A DNA stretch of 64,000 nt from assembly GCF_025813715.1 (NCBI RefSeq), contig NZ_CP107532.1:62001-126000 (forward strand), written 5' to 3'. Shown in pieces: positions 33,202 through 41,264 of this stretch; within the stretch, counting starts at the first letter, position 1, and every line of letters starts with the position of its first letter. Both the position numbers and the translations under genes were made by a program. The DNA comes from Methylobacterium sp. FF17. GTDB taxonomy: Bacteria; Pseudomonadota; Alphaproteobacteria; Rhizobiales; Beijerinckiaceae. Under the pieces are notes generated by a model. It ran no database searches. It had not been told where the DNA came from and saw only the letters and a program-made list of their open reading frames with translations.

Positions 33202-34671
33202 ATGCCGTCCGCTTCCGACTCACGCCCGCGCGCGTTCCTGCGTGACGCCCTGGCCGGGCTCGTCTCCACCTTCGCGCTGATTCCCGAGGTCATCGCCTTC
33301 TCCTACGTGGCGGGGGTGCCGCCGCAGGTCGGTCTCTACGCGTCCTTCGTGATCGCCCTCGTGATCGCCTTCACGGGCGGGCGCACGGCCATGATCTCCG
33401 CCGCCGCCGGCTCGATCGCCCTCGTGGTCGGCAGCCTCGTGCGCACGCACGGCCTGGATTACCTCCTCGCCGCGACCGTGCTCGCCGGCCTGATCCAGGT
33501 CGTCTGCGGCCTCTGCCGACTCGGCATCCTGATGCGTTTCGTCTCGCGCTCGGTTGTGGCGGGCTTCCTCAATGCCCTCGCGATCCTGATCTTCGCCGCC
33601 CAGCTACCCGAGCTGATCGGGGTCGGCTGGTCGGTCTATGTCCTCGTGGCGCTCGGCGTCGCGATCATCTACGGCCTGCCCCGGATCACCAGCGCGGTGC
33701 CCTCCCCCCTCGTGGCGATCCTCGTGCTCACCCTCATCAGCATCGGGCTCGGCCTCGACATCCGGCGGGTCGGCGACCTCGGCGACCTGCCCACGAGCCT
33801 GCCCGCCTTCGCCCTGCCGGCGGTGCCGCTGACGCTGGAGACCCTGCGCATCATCGCGCCCTATGCCTTCGCCATCGCCTTCGTGGGCATCCTCGAATCC
33901 CTGATGACGGCGAGCGTCGTCGACGAGATGACCGGCACTCCCTCGAACAAGAACCGCGAGACCAGCGGCCTCGGGATCGCCAACGTGGCCGCCGGCCTGT
34001 TCGGCGGGATCGGCGGCTGCGCGATGATCGGCCAGACGGTCTCGAACGTGAAGTACGGGGGGCGCGGGCGGCTCTCGACGGCGTGCTCCGGGATCTTCCT
34101 GCTGCTGCTCATGGTGGTGCTGAAGCCCTGGGTCGCGCAGATCCCGATGGCGGCCCTGGTGGCGGTCATGATCACGGTCTCGATCGCGACCTTCTCGTGG
34201 TCGTCCCTGCGGGACGTGGTGCGCCACCCGAAGCTCTCCTCCACGGTGATGCTCGCCACGGTCGCCGTCGTCGTCGCCACCCACAACCTGGCGCTGGGAG
34301 TCGGCGTCGGCGTCCTGCTCAGCGGCCTGTTCTTCGCCTTCAAGGTGTCCCAGCTCGTGCGGGTGACCTCGACCCTCAGCCCGGACGGCGCGACGCGCAC
34401 CGACACCGTCGTCGGGCAGATCTTCTTCGCCTCCGCCGATGCGGTCGCCGAGGCGATCGACGCGGCGCCGGCCGCGCCCGTGGTCCGGATCGATGTCGGC
34501 CAAGCCCACATCTGGGACGTTTCGGCGATCGGGGCCCTCGAACGGGTGGCGGGCCGCCTGCGCGCGCGCGGGTCGCGGGTGGAACTGATCGGCCTGAACG
34601 AGGCCAGCGCCAGCATCATGGGCCGTCTCTCGCCCGACATGGCGGGTCCGTCGGGACCGCTGGTCGGCTGA
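33202..34671 (+). CDS. SulP/SLC26 family anion transporter with STAS domain
   Basis: The 489-aa protein has 10-12 membrane segments, the SulP N-terminal pattern 'AGLVSTFALIPEVIAFSYVAGVPPQVGLYASF' and 'GGRTAMISAAAGSIALVVG', and a cytoplasmic STAS-like C-terminus (about 400-480, 'VVRIDVGQAHIWDVSAIGALERV'). SulP proteins move sulphate, bicarbonate or other anions; the cargo is not evident. I placed the start at ATG 33202 with GAGGA upstream; a GTG at 33181 and longer frames are possible. It stands alone, converging with the NAD kinase operon. Confidence 0.9.
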   Translation: MPSASDSRPRAFLRDALAGLVSTFALIPEVIAFSYVAGVPPQVGLYASFVIALVIAFTGGRTAMISAAAGSIALVVGSLVRTHGLDYLLAATVLAGLIQVVCGLCRLGILMRFVSRSVVAGFLNALAILIFAAQLPELIGVGWSVYVLVALGVAIIYGLPRITSAVPSPLVAILVLTLISIGLGLDIRRVGDLGDLPTSLPAFALPAVPLTLETLRIIAPYAFAIAFVGILESLMTASVVDEMTGTPSNKNRETSGLGIANVAAGLFGGIGGCAMIGQTVSNVKYGGRGRLSTACSGIFLLLLMVVLKPWVAQIPMAALVAVMITVSIATFSWSSLRDVVRHPKLSSTVMLATVAVVVATHNLALGVGVGVLLSGLFFAFKVSQLVRVTSTLSPDGATRTDTVVGQIFFASADAVAEAIDAAPAAPVVRIDVGQAHIWDVSAIGALERVAGRLRARGSRVELIGLNEASASIMGRLSPDMAGPSGPLVG

Positions 34672-34690
34672 GTCCGGCCAGCCCGCTGGA

Positions 34691-35584
34691 TTAAGCGACC
34701 ACGAGATTGAGGGCGCGGGCGGCGGGGGCGAGCTCCACCCGCCGGCCCCACTCGAAGGCGAGGAAGTCCTGCTCGATCCCGTCGGCGAACACAACGCCGC
34801 CCTCGTTCATTCTTGAGGTGACCGCGAGCGCCGCCCCGGCGACCTTGCCCGCCCGCAGGGTCGTCCCGGTGGCCACGCTCGCGAAGGGCTCGCGCACCCA
34901 GTAGCCGACCGCCGGCTCCCCGGCCCCGATCGGAAGGGTGAGGTGCGTCGCCTCGCCGATCGAGCGGGCCCAGCCGGTCAGCCCCGTGCCGGACGCGACG
35001 ATAAGCCCGCTCGACGACTGGTCCTCGGCCACACCATCCGCCTCGATCCGGTAGCGCGCGGATTGGTGGCTGCGGTGGCCGACGAAGATCTCGTTGAGGG
35101 CGACGAGGCGCTGCCCGGTATCGAGGACCGCCTGCACCATGGTGCGCCGCTCGATCGCGGCCGCGCCCGCGACGCTGGCGGGGAGCAGCGCGCCGAGCCG
35201 CTCCACCGTGACCCGCGCCAGCACGCCGTCGTGCAGGTCAGGGGCCGGATTGACGCCGATCACAGGCTGGTCGCCGAGGTATTTCGCCACGTTGGCGACG
35301 AGGCCGTCCTGCCCGACCGCGATGATGACGTCGTCGGGCGCGAACAGGAAGCGGTCGAGGTCGCCGCGCCGCGCCATCGTCTGGCGCCAGTCCGCCGGAA
35401 CGGCGGCCCGGGCCTGCCCGAGCACCGCGTGGAAGCGCGCATGGCGCGCCTCGATCTCGGACAGGCTCTGGCCCCGGCTCTCCAGGAAGAAGCGGACCTG
35501 GCCGCGCGTGGCATGCCGGGCGACCAGCGCCTCGTAATCGGTGTCACGGGTCACGAACACGGCGCGCGGGGTCTGGGCCGGCAT
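34691..35584 (-). CDS. Divergent ATP-NAD kinase family protein
   Basis: The 297-aa protein keeps the NAD kinase layout but with altered motifs: the usual GGDGT is GQDGL (residues 91-95), the 'IGVNPAPDLHDG' loop follows, the NE motif is at 164-165 (ALNEIFVG), and the TPTGSTAY-like loop is SGTGLTGW (198-205). Family members phosphorylate NAD(H) to NADP(H) in the cytoplasm. The Gly-to-Gln and Thr-to-Leu changes at the phosphate loop may change the donor or substrate. It is the last gene of an operon with an SPFH protein (9-bp gap) and an NrtR-type regulator. It is probably a paralogue of the housekeeping kinase. Confidence 0.75.
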   Translation of the reverse strand: MPAQTPRAVFVTRDTDYEALVARHATRGQVRFFLESRGQSLSEIEARHARFHAVLGQARAAVPADWRQTMARRGDLDRFLFAPDDVIIAVGQDGLVANVAKYLGDQPVIGVNPAPDLHDGVLARVTVERLGALLPASVAGAAAIERRTMVQAVLDTGQRLVALNEIFVGHRSHQSARYRIEADGVAEDQSSSGLIVASGTGLTGWARSIGEATHLTLPIGAGEPAVGYWVREPFASVATGTTLRAGKVAGAALAVTSRMNEGGVVFADGIEQDFLAFEWGRRVELAPAARALNLVVA

Positions 35585-35593
35585 GGGAGCGTC

Positions 35594-36577
35594 TCAGCGT
35601 GGGGCTGCGAGCGGCGCCGTCCGGCGGAACTCGCCGAGGACGGAGGCCAGCAGGTCGGGCGTGATGTTGACGTGCTCGATCGTGTCGAGCTTGCCCGCGA
35701 GCTCGCGGGCGGCGAGCCCGAGGAGGACGGCCGGCGGAAGGTCGCGATAGATGCCGGCGCGCCGCTGCTCGGCCTCGGCCCGCGCACCCTCGACGAGGCG
35801 GATGCGTTCGGCGTCCGCCGCCGCCTCCAGCCCCTGCGCCTCGGCGAGGCCGGCCGCGCGGCCGCGGGCATTCTCCGCCTCCTGCGCGATGAGCAGCGTC
35901 TCCCGCCGCGCGAGCTCCGTGCGCGTCTCCAGCTCGTTCTCCGCGATGGCCCGCTCCTTCTCCACCGCGAGGGCGCGGCGGGCGAAGGTCGCCGCATCGG
36001 CCTTCTGCTGCAGACCCTCGAAGGTCGGCGTCTGCAGCGCGCGCTCCAGTTCGCTCGACGGCGCGAGGTGGTCGAGGCGGACCGAGACCACCGCGACGCC
36101 GATCTCGGCCAGGGCTGGGGCCGCCCGGAGGATGTCGTCGAGGATGATGCGCAGGGGCGCCGGCCCGGCATCCAGCAGCGTCCCGACCGGGCTCGCGCCG
36201 ATCGCCTGCAGGACGGTCTGCCCCGCGATGCCGCTGAGGCGCGCCTCGATACGCTCGACGGGCTCGGCCCGCAGCCGGCCGGTGCGCAGGTCGATGGAGA
36301 AGTCGACGCGGCTCGCCAGCATCTCCGGATCGACGACGCGCCACCCGATCGTCCCCTGCGCAACGACCGTCTGGAAGTCCCGGCTGCGGGCGCGCACGAA
36401 CAGCGTCATCTCGCGATCGTCCATCGGCACCTCGCTGATGCTCGCGGTCTCCGGCCGAAACCAGAAGACCAGGCCCCGGCCGCTCTGCCGGATCTGGCCG
36501 TTGCGGTAGCGGATGACGTGGGCGCTCGCCTCGCTCCTCAGCTGGGCGACCGGACCGAGATTGCGGATCGTGGCCAT
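35594..36577 (-). CDS. SPFH/band-7 domain protein
   Basis: The 327-aa protein has a band-7/prohibitin-like domain (about residues 15-190, with 'GLVFWFRPETASISEVPMDDREMTLFV') followed by an alanine/glutamate-rich coiled coil (about 190-270, 'RRALAVEKERAIAENELETRTELARRE'). No N-terminal membrane helix or signal is visible, unlike flotillins and HflK/C, so it may be cytoplasmic or peripherally attached. SPFH proteins build large ring scaffolds. It sits between the NrtR-type gene (17-bp gap) and the NAD kinase gene (9-bp gap). The link of an SPFH scaffold with NAD(P) metabolism is unusual. Confidence 0.85.
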   Translation of the reverse strand: MATIRNLGPVAQLRSEASAHVIRYRNGQIRQSGRGLVFWFRPETASISEVPMDDREMTLFVRARSRDFQTVVAQGTIGWRVVDPEMLASRVDFSIDLRTGRLRAEPVERIEARLSGIAGQTVLQAIGASPVGTLLDAGPAPLRIILDDILRAAPALAEIGVAVVSVRLDHLAPSSELERALQTPTFEGLQQKADAATFARRALAVEKERAIAENELETRTELARRETLLIAQEAENARGRAAGLAEAQGLEAAADAERIRLVEGARAEAEQRRAGIYRDLPPAVLLGLAARELAGKLDTIEHVNITPDLLASVLGEFRRTAPLAAPR

Positions 36578-36594
36578 GGATTCTTCTCCAGGGT

Positions 36595-37347
36595 TCAGAG
36601 CGGCTTGGTGAAACGGAAGCGTTCGGCCGGGCGGAACGAGGTCCCAGCCTCGCGTTCGCCCGTGGGCGCGAGCCAGCCCCGGTCGAGCATCCGGCGGCGG
36701 AAGGCCGGCTTGTTGAGGGTGCTGCCGAGGATCGCCTCGTGCACGTCCTGCAACTGGCGCAGGGTGAATGCCTCCGGCAGCAGCGCGAAGCCGACCTCGG
36801 AATAGTCGAGCTTGCCTCGCAGCCGGAGGATCGCCTGGGCCAGGATGTCGGCGTGATCGAAGGCGAGGGACAGGGGGGCGCACCGCTCCCGGTCGCCCTC
36901 GGCGAACGCCGCGACCGGTCCGCCCGCCTCGCCGGACCAGGGCACCTCGATGATCGCCGCCGACAGCTCCGCCAGCCCTTCCAGGGCTTGGACGAAGGCG
37001 GCCTCCGGCATGAGCGCCAGATAGGCCACGGTGACGATGCGCATGCGCGGATCCCGGTCGACCGCACCGAAGGTGTAGAGCTGCTCCAGGTGCGCACCGG
37101 AGGAGCGCATGGGGACGAGGCCCGCCTTCTCGCGAAGGACGCGCTCGGCCGCTGCCTCGAGGGGCTCCTCAAGTCCGACGAAGCCACCCGGCAGCGCCCA
37201 TCGTCCCGCATGTGGGTGCTCCCTGCGCTGGAGCAGGAGCACGGCCGGACGTCCCGCGCGCACCCCCAGGAGGACCAAGTCCACCGTGAGCGCCGGGCGC
37301 GCGAAGGCGTTCGGATCGTACGCGTCGAGAAAGTCGTCCTCGCCCAT
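36595..37347 (-). CDS. NrtR-type transcriptional regulator (Nudix sensor plus winged helix)
   Basis: The 250-aa protein begins with a Nudix fold and ends with the winged-helix domain found in NrtR regulators ('LLPEAFTLRQLQDVHEAILGSTLNKPAFRRRMLDRG'). The Nudix box at residues 55-77 is degenerate: in the pattern G-x5-E-x7-RE-U-x-EE-x-G-U the residues are R69-V70 and E73-K74, so two catalytic glutamates are lost. That fits a sensor of ADP-ribose or related NAD metabolites rather than a hydrolase. A 43-bp inverted repeat lies 10 bp before the start, as expected of an autoregulated operator. Downstream are SPFH and NAD kinase-like genes. Confidence 0.85.
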   Translation of the reverse strand: MGEDDFLDAYDPNAFARPALTVDLVLLGVRAGRPAVLLLQRREHPHAGRWALPGGFVGLEEPLEAAAERVLREKAGLVPMRSSGAHLEQLYTFGAVDRDPRMRIVTVAYLALMPEAAFVQALEGLAELSAAIIEVPWSGEAGGPVAAFAEGDRERCAPLSLAFDHADILAQAILRLRGKLDYSEVGFALLPEAFTLRQLQDVHEAILGSTLNKPAFRRRMLDRGWLAPTGEREAGTSFRPAERFRFTKPL

Positions 37348-37356
37348 GGCAGCACC

Positions 37357-37399
37357 ATATATCCAACTTGCATCTAACTAAGATGCAGGTTGGATATAT
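37357..37399. promoter_or_regulatory. 43-bp inverted repeat, probable operator of the NrtR-SPFH-NAD kinase operon
   Basis: The left arm ATATATCCAACTTGCATCT (37357-37375) and right arm AGATGCAGGTTGGATATAT (37381-37399) are complementary at 18 of 19 positions, with a 5-base centre AACTA. The repeat lies between base -10 and -52 of the regulator gene start and is AT-rich against a GC-rich background. NrtR proteins bind palindromes upstream of their own genes; the operator role here is inference. As RNA it could also fold to a hairpin over the leader. Confidence 0.7.
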
Positions 37400-37455
37400 G
37401 TCAAGCTCCGAGGTGGCCTCACATCCGCGGGGGCTCGCTGGGCAGCACCCGCGCC

Positions 37456-37923
37456 TCAGACCGGCAGCACGTTCGTGTACTTGACCTGTCCGAGGGCGAA
37501 GCTCGACTCGATCGATCCCACGCCGCTCAGGCGCGTGAGCTTGTCCTTCAGGAAGCGCTCGTAGGCGGAGAGGTCCGGGACCACGACCCGCACGAGGTAA
37601 TCGTGTCGCCCGGTCATCAGGTAGCACTCGACGACCTCCGGCCAGCGCGCCACGGCTTCGGCGAACCGGTCGAGTTCCTCCTCCCGCTGCCGCTCCAGCT
37701 TGACCGACGCGAACACGCTGATGGCGAGGCCCACCTTGGCCTGATCGACTAGCGCGACGTAGCCCTTCAGGATGCCGGCCTCCTCCAGCATGCGCACGCG
37801 GCGCAAGCACGGCGAAGCCGACAGGCCGATGCGGCCGGCGAGATCCTGGATCGTCATCCGCCCGTCGCGCTGGAGTTCGGTCAGGATCTTCCGGTCGATC
37901 GTGTCGATCCGTCGTTCTGGCAT
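37456..37923 (-). CDS. Lrp/AsnC family transcriptional regulator
   Basis: The 155-aa protein has the N-terminal HTH 'IDRKILTELQRDGRMTIQDLAGRIGLSASPCLRRVRMLEEAG' and the C-terminal RAM ligand-binding domain ('VARWPEVVECYLMTGRHDYLVRVVVPDLSAYERFL'). Members sense amino acids and act as octamers. I chose ATG 37923, which has AGGA six bases upstream; an ATG at 37935 lacks a ribosome site. It diverges from the 2-oxoacid dehydrogenase gene 72 bp away, which it probably controls, as the related regulator MdeR does for mdeB in Pseudomonas. Confidence 0.92.
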   Translation of the reverse strand: MPERRIDTIDRKILTELQRDGRMTIQDLAGRIGLSASPCLRRVRMLEEAGILKGYVALVDQAKVGLAISVFASVKLERQREEELDRFAEAVARWPEVVECYLMTGRHDYLVRVVVPDLSAYERFLKDKLTRLSGVGSIESSFALGQVKYTNVLPV

Positions 37924-37995
37924 GATCGTCCTCATAAAAGGGGTCGTGTTGGTGGATCCTGCCAAAGTCTTCCACCTCAGCGGCGAATTTGACAA

Positions 37996-40404
37996 ATGGC
38001 GCCCCAGGACCGGTGGCAGGATCACAGCCTCTTCGACGAGGCCGACACGATGCACAGCGATCCGCGCCTGCCCTACCTGTCCGAGCTGGAGCGCAAGGCG
38101 CTGTGGCTCTCGACCTGGATGATCCACAACGCCAATCACGTCAGGCCGAACCCGGACGGCATGAAGGTCGGCGGGCATCAGGCCTCTTCGGCCTCGATGG
38201 CGACGATCCTGACGGCACTCTACTTCGCCGTGCTGCGTCCGGAGGACCGGGTCGCGGTCAAGCCTCATGCCAGCCCCGTCTTCCACGCGATCCAGTACCT
38301 CGCCGGCCAGCAGACGCGCGCGAAGCTCGAGAATTTCCGAGGGTTCGGCGGCGCGCAATCCTACCCGTCGCGGACCAAGGACAGCGACGACGTGGATTTC
38401 TCCACGGGCTCGGTCGGCCTCGGCGTCGCCCAGACGCTGTTCGGCGCCATGGTGCGCGACTACGTCCGCGCCCACGGCTGGGGCCTCGACCGGCCGGAGG
38501 GGCGAATGGTGGCGCTGGTGGGCGACGCCGAGATGGACGAGGGCAACATCTTCGAGGCGCTGATGGAGGGCTGGAAGCACGGCCTGCGCCGGACCTGGTG
38601 GATCATCGACTACAACCGCCAGAGCCTGGACGCAGTCATCCGGGAGGGTCTCTACACCCGCTTCGAGGAGATCTTCCGCTCCTTCGGCTGGGATGTCGTC
38701 GTCCTGAAATACGGAAGCCTCATGGACGCCGCCTTCGCGGAGCCCGGCGGCCCGCGTCTGCGGGACTGGATCGACACCGCCCCCAACCAGCTCTACGCGG
38801 CCCTGACCTTCCAGGGCGGCGCGGCTTGGCGCCGGCGGTTGGAGGCCGACCTCGCCGACGATGCGGAGGCGCTGGCGCTGATCGGCCGCCGGTCCGACGC
38901 CGACCTCGCGGCCCTGATGGGCAACCTCGGCGGCCACGACCTCACGAACCTGGTCCGCGCCTTTGAGGCGGCCGACGGCGACCGGCCCACCGTGTTCATC
39001 GCCTACACCGTGAAGGGCTTCGGACTGCCGCTCGCCGGCCACAAGGACAACCATTCCGGCCTGCTGACACCGGCCCAGACGGGCCTCTTGCGCGACAGCA
39101 TGAACGTGAGGGCGGGCCACGAATGGGAGCCCTTCGAGGGGCTCGGGCGCTCGCCCGAGGACCTGCGGCGTTTCATCGAGGCTGCGCCGTTCTTCCGGGA
39201 GGGGCCGCGCCTGCGCGATGCGCCCGTATTGCCGGTGCCGGCGGACTTCCCCTGCCCGCGCCAGCCGCTGCAATCGACGCAGGCGGGGTTCGGGCTGATC
39301 CTGAACGAACTGGCTCGCTCCGATGCGCCGATCGTGGAGCGCATCGTCACGACGTCGCCGGACGTCACGGTCTCGACCAACCTCGGCGGCTGGGTGAACC
39401 GGCGCGGCCTGTTCGCCCGCGAGGAACTGCGCGACCTGTTCAAGTCCGAGCGCATCCCCTCGACCTTCACTTGGGATTTCTCGGCCAAGGGCCAGCACAT
39501 CGAACTCGGCATCGCCGAGATGAATCTCTTCCTCCTGCTCTCCGGGCTCGGGTTGTCGCACAGCCTGTTCGGCGAGCGCCTGATCCCGATCGGTACGCTC
39601 TACGACCCGTTCATCAGCCGTGGGCTCGATGCGCTGAACTACGCCTGCTACCAGGATGCGCGCTTCATCCTCGCCGCGACCCCGTCGGGCGTGACCCTGG
39701 CGCCGGAGGGCGGCGCGCACCAATCGATCGGTACGCCGCTGATCGGGCTTGCCCAGGACGGCCTGTCGAGCTTCGAGCCGGCCTTCGTGGACGAGTTGTC
39801 CGTGCTGATGGCGCATGCCCTCGACCATGTGCAGGTCGAGGGGCCGGGGGGCGGTTCGGTCTATTTCCGCCTGTCGACGCGAAGCCTCGCCCAGCCGCAG
39901 CGCACGATGTCGCCGGCCCTGTCCGACGCCATCGTGGCGGGCGCCTACTGGCTGCGCGAACCCGGACCGAACGCCGAGGTCGTCGTTGCCTATACGGGTG
40001 CGGTGGCGCCCGAGGCCATCGAGGCCGTGGGGCTGATGGCGGAGGACCGGCGCGATATCGGGCTCCTCGCCATCACGTCGGCCGACCGCCTGCATGCCGG
40101 CTGGACGGCCGCGCAGCGCGCCCGCGAGGCGGGGCATCCGGGGGCCCGCAGCCATGTCGAGGCCCTCCTCGCGGGCCTGCCGCGGCATTGCGGGCTGGTG
40201 ACCGTGATCGACGCGCATCCGGCGACCCTGGGCTGGCTCGGCGCGGTCGCGGGCCACCGCACCCGCGCGCTCGGCGTCGAACGCTTCGGACAGACCGGCA
40301 CGGTCGCCGACCTCTACCGACACTACGGAATCGACGCACGTGGGATCGCCAACGCAGCCCACGCGCTGGCGCCCGAACGCCCGATCCGTCTGCGAGCCGT
40401 GTGA
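37996..40404 (+). CDS. Homodimeric 2-oxoacid dehydrogenase E1 / transketolase-like protein (AceE/MdeB type)
   Basis: The 802-aa thiamine diphosphate enzyme matches the homodimeric E1 fold of AceE and of MdeB, the 2-oxobutyrate dehydrogenase of the methionine-degradation cluster. The TPP motif is 'GDAEMDEGN' with 'DYNRQSLD' about 30 residues later; 'FSTGSVGLGVAQ' and 'KGFGLPLAGHKDNHSG' are AceE-like. It is shorter than AceE (about 890 aa). No E2 or E3 gene is adjacent, and no methionine gamma-lyase. A start at ATG 38050 (MHSDPRLPYL), 8 bases after GAGG, is at least as likely. TTGACA at 37989 could be its -35 box, which would favour the later start. Confidence 0.85.
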   Translation: MAPQDRWQDHSLFDEADTMHSDPRLPYLSELERKALWLSTWMIHNANHVRPNPDGMKVGGHQASSASMATILTALYFAVLRPEDRVAVKPHASPVFHAIQYLAGQQTRAKLENFRGFGGAQSYPSRTKDSDDVDFSTGSVGLGVAQTLFGAMVRDYVRAHGWGLDRPEGRMVALVGDAEMDEGNIFEALMEGWKHGLRRTWWIIDYNRQSLDAVIREGLYTRFEEIFRSFGWDVVVLKYGSLMDAAFAEPGGPRLRDWIDTAPNQLYAALTFQGGAAWRRRLEADLADDAEALALIGRRSDADLAALMGNLGGHDLTNLVRAFEAADGDRPTVFIAYTVKGFGLPLAGHKDNHSGLLTPAQTGLLRDSMNVRAGHEWEPFEGLGRSPEDLRRFIEAAPFFREGPRLRDAPVLPVPADFPCPRQPLQSTQAGFGLILNELARSDAPIVERIVTTSPDVTVSTNLGGWVNRRGLFAREELRDLFKSERIPSTFTWDFSAKGQHIELGIAEMNLFLLLSGLGLSHSLFGERLIPIGTLYDPFISRGLDALNYACYQDARFILAATPSGVTLAPEGGAHQSIGTPLIGLAQDGLSSFEPAFVDELSVLMAHALDHVQVEGPGGGSVYFRLSTRSLAQPQRTMSPALSDAIVAGAYWLREPGPNAEVVVAYTGAVAPEAIEAVGLMAEDRRDIGLLAITSADRLHAGWTAAQRAREAGHPGARSHVEALLAGLPRHCGLVTVIDAHPATLGWLGAVAGHRTRALGVERFGQTGTVADLYRHYGIDARGIANAAHALAPERPIRLRAV

Positions 40405-40488
40405 CTGCGATTCCCGCCAGGTTCTCCGCCGATCCGCCCGGCACCCCGCACGGATCCGGCGGACGGTCCGTCTCCTCGGCGGCGGAGC

Positions 40489-40508
40489 GGCTGGCGACCC
40501 CGGTTGGG
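40489..40508. repeat. 20-bp direct repeat, left copy (candidate attachment site)
   Basis: GGCTGGCGACCCCGGTTGGG is identical to 51788-51807, where it forms the 3' end of a tRNA-Arg remnant. It lies 85 bp after the 2-oxoacid dehydrogenase gene, at the point where the sequence turns from intact operons to broken genes. It is read as a left island boundary. No gene is seen from 40405 to 40691. Confidence 0.6.
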
Positions 40509-40691
40509 GCGCCAAGATGTCGATGCATCAAGCCCTTACGGAAAAGTTGGACCCGATTGACTCCAACGGGATTGCTAGGCTTTTTCGGCTTCAGTCCAAC
40601 ACACTTAGCCCGGCTTGCGTGCCTCGCCGGCCCTAGCAGCCCTCCCCCCGATCCCCCTATCCCGTCCGCCCCGCATCAGCCTCCGGACACC

Positions 40692-41065
40692 ATGCCCGCC
40701 ACGCCCAAGATCGTCCCCGCCGACCCGAAGCTTTGGCGCGAGGGCTTCCTCGCGCTCAGTCCTGGCGTGTCGCCCTGCCCTGGCCTCACGGGCACGAACT
40801 GAACCCCCATTCACGCGAAGGGCATCGAGTTTCTTGACCGGTGGGCGGATCAGGCCGTGCCACTCGGCTGGACGACGCTGGATTGCTGAGGCGTTCACCC
40901 CGATGCCGGCGCCATCCGCGGGGATTTCTGCGGCGCCCTGCTGATAAGCACCGAGCTTGTGACGGCGGTTGCCGATCAGCGGATGAGGCTCAAGAACACG
41001 ACGTTCTACCGGAATACGCCTGCCCGGCCGGCGGGCGCGGTGCCGCTGTGGCAGCGCGGCCGGTG
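40692..41065 (+). pseudogene. Broken conserved hypothetical gene
   Basis: Three pieces of one protein can be joined: MPATPKIVPADPKLWREGFL up to 'SPCPGLTGTN' (TGA at 40800), then in the following frame 'IHAKGIEFLDRWADQAVPLGWTTLDC' (TGA near 40886), then after a frame change 'GVHPDAGAIRGDFCGALLIS' to 'PLWQRGR' and a stop at about 41065. I know a similar 'FLD..G.QA..LGWT..LFGVHP..G..R.D.CGAL' pattern from small hypothetical proteins common in Methylobacterium mobile regions. Two disruptions make it non-functional. From here to 41264 I see no other gene. Confidence 0.6.
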
Positions 41066-41264
41066 ACGCGAGAGCGGCATCAGATCCGCCTGCCTCGTCT
41101 CCGAGAATGGCGCGATCGGTGCGATGTTCGGCCCGCCGGAAACGCGGCAGCCCTCGTCGATTGCGCGAATATGGCAGCACACGCCCATGTGTCGGCGCGG
41201 CTCGCGCCTGACGGCCGACGGTTCTCTCAAGGTTTCGCGAAGACCGGGACATCGCGGCTTGGAG

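Noticed and set aside
36595..37347. Active Nudix hydrolase
   Set aside because: Two catalytic glutamates of the Nudix box are replaced (V70, K74) and an NrtR-type winged helix follows.
37456..40515. 1019-codon minus-strand frame opposite the 2-oxoacid dehydrogenase gene
   Set aside because: High GC removes stop codons from the opposite strand; only the final 155 codons (Lrp) are a real gene.
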